From Enoplolaimus lenunculus (lineage: Eukaryota; Nematoda; Enoplea; Enoplida; Thoracostomopsidae): a stretch of DNA of 64,000 bases. The translations under genes and the position numbers were made by a program. The notes under the pieces are model-generated. The model ran no database searches, was not told where the DNA came from, and saw nothing but the letters and a program-made list of their open reading frames with translations. Shown here one piece after another: positions 10,562 through 23,542 of the stretch (within the stretch, counting starts at the first letter, position 1; every line of letters begins with the position of its first letter). Where the stretch lies: the NCBI GenBank assembly GCA_030248215.1, contig JASANG010001159.1:1-64000 (forward strand). The letters run 5' to 3'.

Positions 10562-13500
10562 AAAACAGCTTGTACTGGTTTAGGGGCTTGAATTTGACAT
10601 GTCTGATATTTTACGTGCACGTGTGACTCTTATACTGCGATGAGAATAAAATTTTGCAGACTCTGCACAGTTTTATTTGTGAGGATTGAGCTGCAAATCC
10701 TGGTACCAAGGGGATAACTTCCCAATATGTTTTGTTTCCAAAACAGATTCATTGCCGCTTGCGGACGCTTACTATCCTGAGCCTTTGCTTTATGTTCCCG
10801 TTAACGCTATAAAGCCGCAGGCCAATGCTATACCTGCGCTTTTCAATCGTTATTTACGGATTTTTTCAAATAAAAGATTTTCTGTTAACAGACATATTTT
10901 TCAAGCGCATTTTTATAATAATATTTCAAAAATATAAGAAAATTTTTCATAAATATCAAGAATAGTCCGTATTTTTATATTAATTTTGTATAACTGGACT
11001 AAAATGGCATAACCAGGAACTACACGAAAAGACGAAGTTGTGTTTGCAAAATCATATAGTTTATACTTCCGGCTATATCAGTAATAGGTGAAAATGTCAA
11101 ATGAGTTCGTGTCTATGTTTGCTAATATGCGCATGACTTGCAAAATTAATTGTTCTATTTATTTCTTGGTTTACCAATAAGTGATGCATGATGTCTTAAA
11201 ATAGCATAACTTGTAAGTAAGCGTTAAACTGTGACATATTGTATGAAGGAGTGAACTTTTTACAGCGGCAGACGCAGAAATTCATAACGGGGTATGGGCT
11301 AGCCAAAGTTATGAAATGCAATTTTACTATACGCTACGTATGCTAAAATTTTCTGATGTGAACAAATTGTAAATCAGTGACCTTAACACAATTTTATTAC
11401 AAAAAATTTCTGGCGGAAGGGCGTACAACCGCTAGTGGCTGTTTAAACAACACAAGTTTGCTCTTCATAGAAGCTATACTTAGTTTTTACTCGAAATCCT
11501 TATTCAGCAAGATTGGCTTGGTGATTATTTAAACAAGCTGTTTTAACAATTGCTTAGTTACTATTTGATTATTTAATTTCTCTAATTGCCCCCAGTCAGA
11601 TACTGATCATGACCCACCCAAGGCATGAGACCAACTTGTTTCGCGCTTCCTAAAAAGGAGTTCATGGATAAAATTTGGTCGAAATATAATATTTATATAC
11701 TCAAAACTTTTATTTTTGAAACACTTATCATGGACTTCGTTAAGGCGCGGGCCTTGAGACTGGCACCTCGTAGCATTCATTACGGCCTGAACATGACCCT
11801 GTATAACCTTTTAGCTTGTTCCAATGTCATAAATTTTTTCTATGCTATTTTTATATTGGTGAATTGTTCACAATTTCACGCAGCCTTTGTTGTTGCATAA
11901 CCTCCAAATTCCAAAATGGTGCAATTGTCAAAGTTTTTGACCCTTCAGTTAAACGAAACATTGACACTGTACTTAAATACATTACAACAATGCTAAGGTA
12001 CTTTTACATGAATTTTATAAATTTCACAACTTAAAACGGTTCCAAAGCACGCTTTTAATATTTAAATTTGTTTAGGTTATACCAGACACTCACTAAACTA
12101 TGATATAGCTTTACCATATTTAAATTTAGAAATAAGGTATATTAGCTTGGTTCATATTTCATGTTCAGTATATGCGCAAAGATTAAAGTAGTTTTCTAGC
12201 GAAACAGTTGATTATATTCAGTTTCTAGAGTGCGAGGGCTCATACTGGGTTTTAATTACAAGGGTGTTTGTTTAAACATACTCGGGAATATTAGACGAAA
12301 GTTTCCTTAAAAGTTTTCAGTAGATGAGATGTGTAGGTATTATCTTGTCCTGTGGCAATGCTCATACACATCCCTGCAGCCTGTACATCAAATGGTTTCA
12401 GAGCAGCACTTGTCACCTAATAATTATTCATATTGAAACGGAAACAAAAGCAACATTTTCCTATTAACTGATTTATGTCGCTGTTATAATAAATTTTATT
12501 TCATTTTATAATTAATTACCTTTTGTGAAGTTGTTAAATCATAACTTTACCGAGAACCCGTATTCTTTAGAGTTTTACTAGGAAAAGGAAGAATTTTACT
12601 TTGTCATTCATTTATCTGGAAACGGAAGATTTCTATTTTCTCATTCATATTTTGCAATATCGGCGTTTGTTGTGCGCTAATGGCGACCAAGTTTAAAATG
12701 GGACGATGCATAAATTAAGACATAAATTAAAAAATTATATACTTAACTATTAAAGCGTCATACTTTTCATATTTTGAAGTTGCTCTGGTTTTTATTGTAC
12801 ACATCCTATGCCTAATCGTCTGGAACAAAACGGCCAACTCGTGCGGCGCACTACGAAAAAACTATATAGTACTTGAACTAATTTGTTATCTTTGCAATTA
12901 ATGAGGTTATATCTGACAAATTATCGTTTTGTTTGTGCTAAAAGATTCACTCAAGACAAAACTGCAAAATCTAATAAGAATTGGCTAAAAATGTTTTAAA
13001 ATTATAATTGGGCTTAAAGTTTTGACACTATCACCCGCACTTCTCGAAATTTTTCAGATGGGTCATACGGTGTCATGCGGCAGGGTGGAGTGGGACGAAA
13101 CTGGCCGCCCCAAGGGGCAGAACGCCGTTTATGGTGCAAAAACGGGACAGAACTCAGAAAAAGAAGTTCCCTCGGGTTTGAAATTTTAAGCTCAAAATAA
13201 GCTGACAATTTTTTCGGCAGATTAAATATTCGAAGGTTTTATCGTTCATCAAATTTTTTGAACTGCCGCTTGCTAAATTCAAAAGAGTCGCGATAAGATA
13301 CATTTAGCTCAACGAAGCTATGTATATCAAAATAAAATCACTGGACTGTTGTTAATTTTTCGTAATATAACTGCTATTTTCGTGGTTCAGCTGGACCGCG
13401 GCCTGAAGTTCCATGGGTTGGCTTGAAAACAGACTTCATGAGGTGCGACCGAAAGGGCGGCAAGTTTCTTCAGTTCCATCACTGCATATCCCATTAGACA

Positions 13501-14392
13501 ACTATTGAAGTATATTTTAGTATTTTTTCTAAAATAGTTAATTCAATCGCAATACAACGTTTTGTACTCATACAATATATATGGCATAGACTGACGGTCA
13601 CTCAAACATTACGATCAGCAATATTAGTTATATATTCATCCGTCCATAGCACTTTTAGCTCACATTGTTTTTTCAAAGAAGATCATGTTCATACGCATAT
13701 AGTATTTCCCTTCCGAACTTTTTATTGAGGTTTCAGTTGTACAAAAACTAAGTTGTACCATCTAATAAAAACAATGCAGGACTTCGTATAGTGGTAGGAA
13801 ATAAGTTGCGCCGTTTCAGTAGACTTTGGTTTTTAGAAACCGATATTATTGAGCCAAAGCAGAAAGGCAATGATATACCAAGACGTGAAGCGTAAGGAAC
13901 CGCACCTCTTAGTCCAAATTCTTTTTCTGTCCAGTATTACCACTACTCGATAGAATAATCGTTATAACAATGTATTAATTCTATTTTAAGAGTGTGTATT
14001 TTTGTCGTTTTTTCCGATGTGGTTCCCAAACTATTTTAAAATTTCTAAAGTACACCTCTGAGACAATAGGGGATCTTGATTGTACCGAGAATTGATGATG
14101 GTTCTTTGAAGAACAGAGATACCTAAGAAATGAGGCTGACTGAATTAATTATGCCGAATGTAATTTTGATTGACTACTGGCATGAATGTAAAATGCTTTG
14201 AAGCTATTGACCTTATTCTCAAAAAATGTGTGTGGCACCTATTACCGGTTGGTAATATGACCTATTTATCTCGAACCAGCTACCCGAGAACTTTACTTTT
14301 TGGCAGCATATTTGCATTCGAAGGTTCCGACTTGTTGCTCAAGATTGACATTTGTAGCTGCTGTAGTTCGCTTATTTGAAAACATATTACCA
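10562..14392. other. Non-coding, no recognised gene
   Basis: About 3.8 kb of AT-rich sequence. ORFs at 10686-10937, 11625-11900 and 11816-12034 have no recognisable domain. I saw no repeat family shared with the rest of the window. Confidence 0.4.
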
Positions 14393-14673
14393 ATGCCCCA
14401 TTCACACGTGCAAGTTTTTGCAGTGAGAACTCGCAACTGTAACTTGCATGAAATACTTGCAGCTAAGTATTTTCAAAGGAACATTTCGGTTGACCAATCA
14501 AAATGCAGGCGCAAGAAATTCAAGCGACTTGCAACTGCGTTCACAGGTGCGAATTAAATTCAATAACATTAATTCTACTGAGTAATTTGCAGCTGCAAGA
14601 ATTCAAATGCTGCTTTGTGACTAAACTTGCGCGTGCAAGTTGCACGTGCAAGTTTTTGGCAGAATACGGGCAT
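14393..14673. mobile_element. MITE with repeated TTGCAAGT motifs, copy 1
   Basis: Left ATGCCCCATTCACACGTGCA and right AGAATACGGGCAT are weakly inverted. Both ends carry CACGTGCAAGTTTTTG, and the interior repeats CTTGCAGCT, AACTTGC and CTGCAAGAATTC. The internal order (GAGAACTCGCAACTG, then AACTTGCA) matches the better-bounded element at 60675-61349. Confidence 0.65.
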
Positions 14674-15205
14674 ATGTTTGCAACATTCTTTATTTGTTTT
14701 CAACGACAAATGTACATTCTAAAATAAACTAAAATTTTCTTTAGTTTTGATTTTAGGACAATACAACACAACCTACTGCAATGACCCAAATAAAACGGGG
14801 AATAATGATAACAGTGCGGTTCTTATTTTGAGTCCGAATCAGTCGGAGTCTACATTCCTAATTCGAATTCATAAATAAAAAGAGTCGGATTTTATCGGAG
14901 CACTACGGTACATCTGTAACTTGGATAGAAAGCCACTTTTCATTGGTTTGTCTCCACAATACACACAGAGTCACACCTAAAACGACCATCCCATACGCGG
15001 CCAAGAATGAATGCTGAAGTGATAACCAGGAAAAAATAAATTGACTTTTTGTGACTTTTAATTAAAATGATGCATTGCGTATGCGATATAGAATCTAAAC
15101 TGCTCGCTAGTGTCGGGTATTAATGCTTTATGGCATAACTGCTCTTTCACAGTTTTATAGGTGTAACTGGCTGTATTTTTCACAACCGGCCAGTATTTTT
15201 TGTTT

Positions 15206-15406
15206 GGCCCATGTTACTTTAAGGGCAGTCCAGGTTTCTGGTGGGTCCATAAAATAGTAGGTTTAGATTTTAGATTACATTTTTTGCTTAGGCTTAGGCT
15301 TAGGTTTAGGCTTAGGCTTAGGAACACATTTTTGCAACGCTTAGGCGTAGGCTTAGGATTAGGAATACGTTAAATTTGCTGGTACGTCCCTTAAAGTAAC
15401 ATTGGC
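15206..15406. mobile_element. TTAGGC-bearing MITE, GGCCCATGTTACTTT family, copy 2
   Basis: TIRs GGCCCATGTTACTTTAAGGG and CCCTTAAAGTAACATTGGC. Inverse orientation to the 10373 and 26131 copies. Contains the cleanest run of telomere-type units in the window, GCTTAGGCTTAGGCTTAGG followed by further TTAGGC units around 15290-15325, then a second block GCTTAGGCGTAGGCTTAGG. Confidence 0.8.
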
Positions 15407-17916
15407 TTTTTGTTTTATCAGATTGGTATGCTGGGTATGGATGAAGTTCTATCGGTATTCATAAAATCGTAGTGGTGGCAAAATTGTTTTTTATTCATAA
15501 GGTGGTAAAATTGAGTTTTTAAGATTGATACACATTGTTTGACCGAAAAGCGCTGGGAAATCGTTTCATTTTCACGAGCAGAAGTTTAAAAATGATTAAT
15601 TTCAAACAAAACAGGGCATTACAAATTTTGCAATATATACAAAAATGTTAACTGCGAAAAGCCAAGAGCGCTCGATCGGCACAAAAACGGCAAAAATTCA
15701 CTGCTTTACAGTTTCAGAGTGTTAAATTTAAGTTGTTTAATTTTTCGCTAATTATTGGGCGAATATCTTCCAGAAACCAACGCTGTTTTAGTACTAAATC
15801 CTAAGACAAAATTTTAGTTTTAATTGCCAGCTCAGAGCTGCACACTACCCGCGGGTACCCGTTGGAAATGTGGGTACGGGTAGGAAAATGTTGACGCGGG
15901 AATACCCGCGGGCAAAGAATTTCAAAGCGCTGGTAAAAGTTTGAGATTCTTTACTCACCTTAAATTTTCATAAAATACGGCAAACGATGCTTAAACTACA
16001 TAGCTAGTATGAGTATCCCTCACAAATAAAGCAGGTTGCTCTGGCTGAATAAGACCATGCACGCGAAATACTTTTCACATACATTTCAGCAGAAATTTTT
16101 GGGGTAAAGCGTATCAAATAGCATTTAGAGACATTCTTCGCTTCCCCTATAGAGGTTATATTTTGCTTTGGCTTGGAACAATAATATGTTCACAAGTTTT
16201 TGAATGAAATTTTGACAAATTGCGACGAAACCATAAAGAAATGTGTTATACGATCTTAACTGCAATGATTTCGTTCAGACAAGAACGTTTTGATTCACTG
16301 ATCACGATCACCCATCGGCAGACAACCTAGTTTTACCTTTGTAGGTGTAATGTGCAATATCATGCGGCGTTATATTTTTACTGAATGATTTGTTTTTGAA
16401 GCTGCTAATATTTTTTGCATAGGCGCTGAAAGTGAAGGGCAGGGGGGGCAAGTGCCCCCCAATATTTATATTGGGGATGCACAACCCCCCAATTTTGTCT
16501 AGAGCTCACAGTTCAAACTGTCGAATACATTTTCTACCAACACAGATTAACCCGCTATTAAATTTGTGCACTTCAGACTAACATCAAAATAACGGAAATG
16601 GAAAACGAATATTGAATTAGAAAGGATTACCGCAAAAAAAAATACCGGGCTCAGTGAGGAAATTAATCAGTATAAGCTTCAGATTATTGAAACACAATAT
16701 AGCCGAGGTATTGGCCTAAAAACATTGAAGTTTCAGGCTGATTAAACTTTATTTGGTCAATGCAGCAACAACTGCATCAGCGGAACAAACTTTTTCAACT
16801 CTTCGAACATTAAAAATTTGAGGTCCAGGGCCGGAGCAACCACCCTCCGTGCCTCCCATTTGTGGGGTCCCACCCCTAAAAGAGGCCCACTGTAACCGGT
16901 TGAAACAAAAACCGTCGAAGCTTTGAAATGTGCCTGACTTCTCGCTCCCTTCGCTCGCGAGTTTTTGACAATATTCTACCATGCTGTGACTTTCCAATGG
17001 CTTTACACTCTACATAGACCTTAAAATAACCGCATTGTTGCTAATATTAACAAATTTTCTCGCTCGCTACACTCACTGGCCCACAATTTTCCTTAAGATA
17101 GCATAACTCACCCGAAATGATATATTCATGAACGGTAATAAAAACAGTTATAGAGTGAGGATTCTGTGTGCTGTCTCCCGTGGTTTCAACATATGAAGAT
17201 TGTATCAGATGTAACCTAAAATATGAGTTATTCAGCTACTTTAGCAAAAGATGTCAAAAAAATTTCCCGCTGCGCGTGAAGTGTGATTGATGTTAAAGAC
17301 GGGTTCGCTTTCTAGATTCACCATTTTGCAACTTTTCTTGTTTTTGGAAGGATGTCCTTACAGATATGAAACACCAGCGTGAGCTCGGATGGAGAACTTC
17401 GGATCAAACACCGATAAATTCTGGTTCTAACTCTACGTTGGAGCCTCCACCATGAAGTTTGTGGAGAACCCCCACCCCTTTCTGCTCCGGCATTGTTGAG
17501 GTCTACATAGACACAAAAGCGATTAAACCTCATGCAGACAATAAGGATTTTTACATCGTATTGTTGATAATTTGCCAGTGAATGACATAAACGATTTCAT
17601 TTGGTGATGAAAAGCGAAAAAAGCTTTCGCGTTACTATAGAGTTAAAGTGAATAATTCATTTACAGCGGCGTCTTGTTTGTCACATCTTTTGGCAAAACA
17701 ATCTGCTTTTGGCATAATAACACTGTTCAGCATTCGGCCATTTTAGGTACCAATGTGCCCCCCAATATTTTTATGCTTCCGACGCAGCTGACTTTTTGTA
17801 ACAAAAATCGAGTGACTAACATCTATAGACTATTATGTTATACCACTGTATCAAATACAGAAGAAAAATAAGGGCGGGTAAAGGCGGTCAGCGGGTAAAG
17901 AGATTTTGCGCGAATA
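15407..17916. other. Non-coding with GC-rich patches, no recognised gene
   Basis: Apart from the palindromic patch at 15838-15915, there is a G/C-rich inverted pair near 16436-16492 (AGGGGGGGCAAGTGCCCCCC) and a GCCGGAGCA motif at about 16830 with its inverse TGCTCCGGC at about 17483, possibly old MITE ends. No exon was supported. Confidence 0.35.
15838..15915. repeat. CGCGGGTA/TACCCGCG palindromic repeat, copy 1
   Basis: GC-rich patch with ACTACCCGCGGGTACCCG, GGGTACGGGTAGG and AATACCCGCGGGC in an AT-rich setting. The same motif set recurs at 45170-45590. It resembles the ends of hAT-type MITEs, but I could not find paired boundaries. Confidence 0.5.
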
Positions 17917-18312
17917 TACTGACCCGAATAAGAGGGGGAGGGGAAATAATAGGGGTCCCCATTTTGAGTCCCAATTAATTGGAGTCCGTATCCCTAATAA
18001 GAGTCCGTAAGTGGATAGAATCCCTAAACCCTAATTAGAGTCCATAAATGTCAATTAACCCTAATTGTAGCGCATAAATGACTCCAGGACCACATAATTT
18101 GAGTTCGAAACTTTAAAGCGTACTTAAATTTTGAAAGTGATCGAACGGCGGCCGAGCGTGGCTTAAAAACAAATGACAGTCCGTAACCGAAAAACAAGGG
18201 GGTACCCTCTGGAGAGGACAAATAAATATCAGTCCCCCTCTTATTCGGGTCACTATAGTACACGCGGGTCAAAAATAAATCAGTCCCCATAATTTTCGGG
18301 TCACTACAGTTT
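17917..18312. mobile_element. GTGACCCGAATAAG-TIR element, copy 1
   Basis: Left TACTGACCCGAATAAGAGGG, right CCCCTCTTATTCGGGTCACT (to about 18260), followed by a second inverted end TTTTCGGGTCACTACAGT at about 18296-18312. Internal GAGTCC-rich segments (GGAGTCCGTATCCCTAATAA, AGAGTCCATAAATGTCAATT) recur in the element at 37024. TA at the ends would fit Tc1/mariner, but the class is uncertain. Confidence 0.72.
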
Positions 18313-18397
18313 ATGTGCAGAAGTTTCTCGTGACTTACATATGTATGGCGCAGACAAAATTTTTTAAGGAAGGCTAAAATAACATAGACAGGCATAC

Positions 18398-18624
18398 GTA
18401 CTCTCTAAAAGCTTAAACTAATTTGATTTAAGCTTAAGCTAATTCAGTGGTATTAAACTAACTGATAGGTTTACGCTTAAACTAGTTTAAAATCTTACTT
18501 ATTTCTAGTTTAGGTCAAACTTAAAATTCTAGTTTATCTACTCCGACCAGCCATTTGAGTTTTACTTAAACTAATATTCAAGTTTAGTTAAGGTATAATT
18601 TAAGTTTACCTTTTGAGAGCGTAC
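18398..18624. mobile_element. MITE rich in TTTAAGTTTA motifs
   Basis: About 227 bp. Left GTACTCTCTAAAAGCTTAAAC and right GTTTACCTTTTGAGAGCGTAC are inverted (about 16 of 21 match). The interior is made of AAACTTAAACT/AGTTTAAGTTTAG variants. It sits between the elements at 17917 and 18648, making a tight MITE cluster. Confidence 0.65.
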
Positions 18625-18647
18625 AAGGAATCTCTATGACTTACAAA

Positions 18648-19107
18648 CAGGGTACTACCGGTTATTCGGTTCCAGTTAAATATCCGGCATAAACTGATAT
18701 CGGTATCCGGTTCAAATATTCTGTATAAACCTATCGGATAACGGATGTTTGCGGTTGCAGAGCCGAATATCATAAAACTGCTTTTTACAAGTGAGTGTCT
18801 TTAACATCTTGATGGGATTACATTTCTGGACAAGTCAATAAGTTCAAGTTTTGATATGTTTTCAGCAACTTTTAATTTTTACGTAAGCGAGTAAGGATTA
18901 AAAACATTTTCGCATTAAATATTTTCAGTTTATCAGCAGCAATTATGGATTTATAACGAACGTAAACCTTGAACACGCTAAAAATACAGTGGAAAGATAA
19001 ATTATTTTAATATATTCAACATCCGGTATCCGGCTACTGTTTCGATGAAAACTTCAATGTCCGTATCCGGTTCCGGTATCGGGTAAATTATTATCCGGTC
19101 GCACCTG
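18648..19107. mobile_element. hAT-like MITE with ATCCGGTATCCGG motifs
   Basis: A 460-bp element. Ends CAGGGTACTACCGGTTATTC and ATTATCCGGTCGCACCTG. Flanks CTTACAAA (18640-18647) and CTTGCAAA (19108-19115) are an 8-bp target duplication with one mismatch. Both terminal and subterminal regions repeat CGGTATCCGGTT/ATCCGGTATCCGGC. No ORF of note. Similar ATCCGGATAT motifs appear at 21530-21560 and 23925-23990. Confidence 0.8.
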
Positions 19108-19115
19108 CTTGCAAA

Positions 19116-21283
19116 CTAGAATTTTTCTAGGCATAGGACAAAAATTTCCCAGAAGGCGGGCCCTTTGGCCTCACAATAGCTACGGGTCGGCATACAAAGT
19201 ATTGTCAAGCAAGATTTATATATTCCAACAAGCATAAAACGACCGGACCGACAAGAGACCGGAACCCCAAGGGCCGAATAATTTATGTTTCGTCGAAATT
19301 TCTTCCAATCTCCACGTACGTTTTTGGTTGTACCGCATCAGAAGCTCGATAAAAATAATCACATTGATTGCATTGTTGGTAGAGTTTTTTGAAAATGAAT
19401 TATAGCATAATGGTAAACTGCAAGTCATTTTGTTGGTACGAGCTTACTAACCAGGCATAACAAGGCACACAGCCAGATCAACCGGCTAAGGGTTTCAGAA
19501 TTTTTTAGGACGAATATACAGAGATTTCAAATGATGTGCAAGTTCCGTTAAATATTTTCTTGGTGTCCGTATTAAATTTTACAGTGAATGCCGACCAAAG
19601 ATAGTTCCCTCTAGCTAGAAACTGGTTGCTAACTTGTATAACCATGGTAGATTTTGGAGAGTCCGTCAATATAACATAGTTGAGTTCACAGATTTTGTTT
19701 CAATTAAGATTGATGTTGATATAAATATTGTGATGGAATTTCTCAGAGCTCTATGTTTACTAGGACAGATGTAAATTACGGAAATTACCAAAGAAACTGT
19801 ATAACGTGGCAAATAATTAAGTCAATTCATTTCAAGAAATGTTGCTGTCATTATTTTAGATGTAATATAAAAGCTTAACATTTCGTCCGTTGGAAAAATT
19901 ACTTAGAACGCTTGCATATGGCTGTAAGTGATTTTCAATTTAGGGCATCCCTTGCTCTTGTATCATGCACTCTTGGTAGTATTAGTAAATTACTCAATTT
20001 AAAAGCGGTCGTAACAAGTTTACTGCACCATTTTTCGCCACGTCATAATTTTTGGTTACAGTATGTTTCAGAAATTAGTAAATATACTTAACGGTTAACT
20101 AGTATCTCTGAATGAAATTTTGGCTGGTTTATGTGGACCCTTTATGAATCCCTTTATCAACGTGTCATAGAGAGTTCGTTGCATTTTTGACTTTAAATAA
20201 AAACAAGACTCAGATAAATACAAGTGGGGGCGCGTCATAATAAAGAACAGCGAAGCCGCAGTTGCATCGTTGAAAATACAATTTTTGTCGTTTGGTTTTT
20301 ATCTTTGAACCCTGCAAACCCATTCCGATGTTCAGAAAACGTGAATTGCACCCACTCAGTAAATATCAGTATAATTTTTTTCGAATGTGTATAGTCTTGG
20401 GAATACAAAGATGACGCCATGCTGGGTTCTTTGCAATTTTTGTTTCGTTTTTTTCGACAAATGTTCTAAAGTTTTATGTTGAAACTTTTGGCTTATGTTG
20501 ATATGACATGAGTGTTGCGGTACACGCGGGCGTCAAGATTGTTTGGTAACGCGCTAAGAAATATAAAGTGTAGGAATACGTGCATGAGATTGTGACAATT
20601 GAAAAATAACCAAACCGTTTTCATATCAGAAACAGAATAGGTTCGTTCAAATTCAGCTTTTAAGCTTAGTCGACAACTTCACAGTTTGGGAGGAAAATAC
20701 CGGCATCATGAACATTTCAACACAGTACGCACGTTTCGAATTTGAGATTTTGCAGTAAATTAGGCTCAGAATGGAGTTAACGCGTTGCATTAGGCTTTGA
20801 CTTAGAGTTATTATAAGACGTAAGGTTAATCTGGTTGCTGGAAGTGTAATGAGACAAATATCGTCCCGATAGATCTTTTTTCAGTTTAGATTTGCAGTTT
20901 TTATTTTGCCAATTTTTATCTTAGAGTCAAGCATAAAAATTAAAAGTGATTGATCCAGAATTGACAAGTCACCAAGGTATGGCAAATCTGTCAGTTGGTA
21001 TGTTTTGTCAACCATGTGAATTCTTCTAACGAGTAATTTTTTTATTATTCGTGCTGCTTGACAATACAAAGTTGATTGATACCAAAGCCAAACATCCAGG
21101 CTTATATTCCTTACAAGGCGTGACGTATAACACACCGGATACCTGTGTTCGCTACACTGAAGTTGAGAGCAAATACAACGTTAAATTTTTGTCGAATTCA
21201 GAAATTTTAGATTTATGACTAATTTCTTGTAGCTGTAAAGCTCAGTTGAGTGGTGTAAATAAGAGTAGATAATTACACTTTTT
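19116..21283. other. Non-coding, no recognised gene
   Basis: About 2.2 kb with no supported exon or shared repeat. ORFs on the minus strand at 20235-20420 and 20881-21135 have no domain. Confidence 0.4.
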
Positions 21284-21390
21284 ACAAGAGTGTGCAACTG
21301 GGTACATTCTGTGCAGAAAAGAATGCAGACAGCACGCGATGCTTTTTCCACCTACATACCCCATTTATTCAGGGGGGATTGAAATTCACG
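21284..21390. repeat. Dispersed repeat AGAGTGTGCAACTGGGTACA, copy 1
   Basis: AGAGTGTGCAACTGGGTACA, then GCAGAAAAGAATGCA and a CCCCATTTATTCAGGGGGG segment. The same order occurs at 37690-37760. Family unknown. Confidence 0.6.
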
Positions 21391-21734
21391 CAGAGTAAAT
21401 ACTTAAAATGCTAATGAACTAAAAGTGATTCATTTATATTCTTGAAAATAAGTCAATTTTTTCATATGCTTTATGTGTGTTACATGCGATATCAATCCCC
21501 AAAAGTATAGGTGGGCACCTGATCTCCGGATATCCGGATATGAAAAATATCCGGATGTGTATCCGAGGAGAAACGTGAAATGCTATTGTGTAAAAAAATT
21601 TTGAAATAATTTGCACTGTTTCGCCATTAATTTAGCTGAAGCTAACGAAAAGAAATTCTGCATTCAAACCTCAGTTAAAAAATTGAACCACATTTCTGCA
21701 TAATATCATGATAATTTAAAATTTTGATTTCTTA

Positions 21735-22412
21735 TGCAGGGTTCACGTTATAACCGGGGCAGCTTGGGACACGTTTTGTCCCTGTTAGACTATTGGGTCA
21801 CATTTTGCCTGCTTGTAGACCCCATATCGTATTCAAAAATTCGTATTTGTCTGCTAATATAATGTGTAGGTCACCTTTTGTCCTTCAATATCATATGATA
21901 TTCGAGGTATTGTCTGCGTATATCATATGATATATTTTCAAATGTCTGCATAGTTGAGGTAACATACCCAAATTGTCCTGTTGAATATCATATGATACTA
22001 GAATTTGAAATTTGAATTTTTGAATTATGAAGCTGTGGTTTTAAGCGATTTTGAGTCGGAAACGATTTGCAGGCATGTATTTGGTATTTAAAGCACGTTT
22101 GTGCCTCTGTCGTCCAACTTTTCATTCATTTATTAGTACACAAAGGTTACACTATCCCGCTGAATATCATATGATATTCGTTGAAATTTTGGAATATCAT
22201 ATGATATTCGTATAAATGTCTTACAGTGTCATGTGACATACCGTCCCTTGTACACATTGATCATTTGAGAGCGGTGGTTTATAAGCTAATGTCATATGAC
22301 ATTCGAGTTTTGTCTGTTGACCAGATATAAGTGCCCAAATTTTAACGTTGACGTCGAATCAACATGGGACAAACCGTGTCCCGCCTGCCCCGGTTATAAC
22401 GTGAACCCCGCA
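21735..22412. mobile_element. PIF/Harbinger-like MITE with CATATG palindromes
   Basis: A 678-bp element. TIRs of about 45 bp begin TGCAGGGTTCACGTTATAAC and, inverted, TGCGGGGTTCACGTTATAAC, then CGGGGCAG, GGGACACG and TTTGTCC. TTA flanks both sides (21732-21734 and 22413-22415). The interior repeats the palindrome ATATCATATGATAT about five times, with variants TGTCATATGACA and TGTCATGTGACA. No ORF is recognisable as transposase. A related fragment lies at 61937-62105. Confidence 0.88.
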
Positions 22413-23253
22413 TTAAAACATGATATTTATCGGAATAAAGACTACTTATTTTTAATTATCTCAAAATTAGCCCAGTGACAAATTTGCATCGAATACGCAC
22501 CGTCCAGTACTAAATGTATTACCTTTGCAGGATACGAAATTTATATACATATCAAGTCGCGTCGCGAGATTACATACTGGGCATCATATTAAAATTCTGA
22601 TCGCTCTTGATTTTACAAGACGCCAAGTCTAACTGAGTATGATGCTAATTAGTAGAAAGCTACCTTGCAAATATGACCATCTATAAAGGGTACATTTGAA
22701 TTTTCCATGGCGCAGAACCTAAGAACTCATAACATTTGAAGTCAAACCCCACGCTAAGCGACTTCCTTCTCATACACCAAAACAGTCCAAAAGTACTTTA
22801 TCTACGATTCAAGCTGTCTGAATAATGAACAGCTTAGTCGTGAAATTATTTGTAAATTATGTGCGCTAAACCAATGATCAAACGCAAAGAGATGACGCAA
22901 TTCAACACAGCGCGTCGCTTTTATACGTGCAGGAATATAGATAAAAAATATAGATTTCTTCCATAGATCACCAAAAGCGAAAGTATGCAAGTATTAAAGA
23001 ATTGAAATTTAATTGAAATTATCACGGGACGTTATAATGAGCCAAATCCGCATTATGTTCCGATATATTAATTCCAGAGCGGGTCCTGAAGATTTTGACC
23101 AATACTACATTAACAATGTAACAACCAAAACATATTCCTAAGGTTAAGCCTCTTCAGCGTAATGAACACAAGTCTAACACAAAGCTTAGCCTAAGCCCAT
23201 GGAAAACTAGTTAAATTTGAGGCTAGTCTATTTCACTCTAGTGAGAATGCTGG

Positions 23254-23542
23254 CACTAGCGGATCCAGAGAGAGGCTGGCGGACGTACGACCTCGCCAGA
23301 ATTTTTTTGTAATAAAATGGTAAGGTCCCTCCTTACCTTACAATTTTTTCCTTCAGGAAATTTTTTATGATAAAGTGATAAGGTCCCCCTACCTTACAAT
23401 TTTTCCTCCTCAGAAACTTTTTCTGTAAAAAATATATGGTCCCTACATTACAATTTTCCCCTCAGAAGATTTTTGGTGAAAAATTACGTTTTAAAACATT
23501 TACGAGCCGGCCCCCCGTCAGAAATTTATAGATCCGCCGATG
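23254..23542. mobile_element. hAT-like MITE, CACTAGCGGATCCAG family, copy 1
   Basis: Ends CACTAGCGGATCCAG and ATAGATCCGCCGATG. Flanks AATGCTGG (23246-23253) and AATGTAGG (23543-23550) fit a worn 8-bp duplication. The interior has three tandem-like units of TAAGGTCCCTNCCTTACAATTTTTCC-type sequence separated by CTTCAGGAAATTTTT. Confidence 0.7.
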
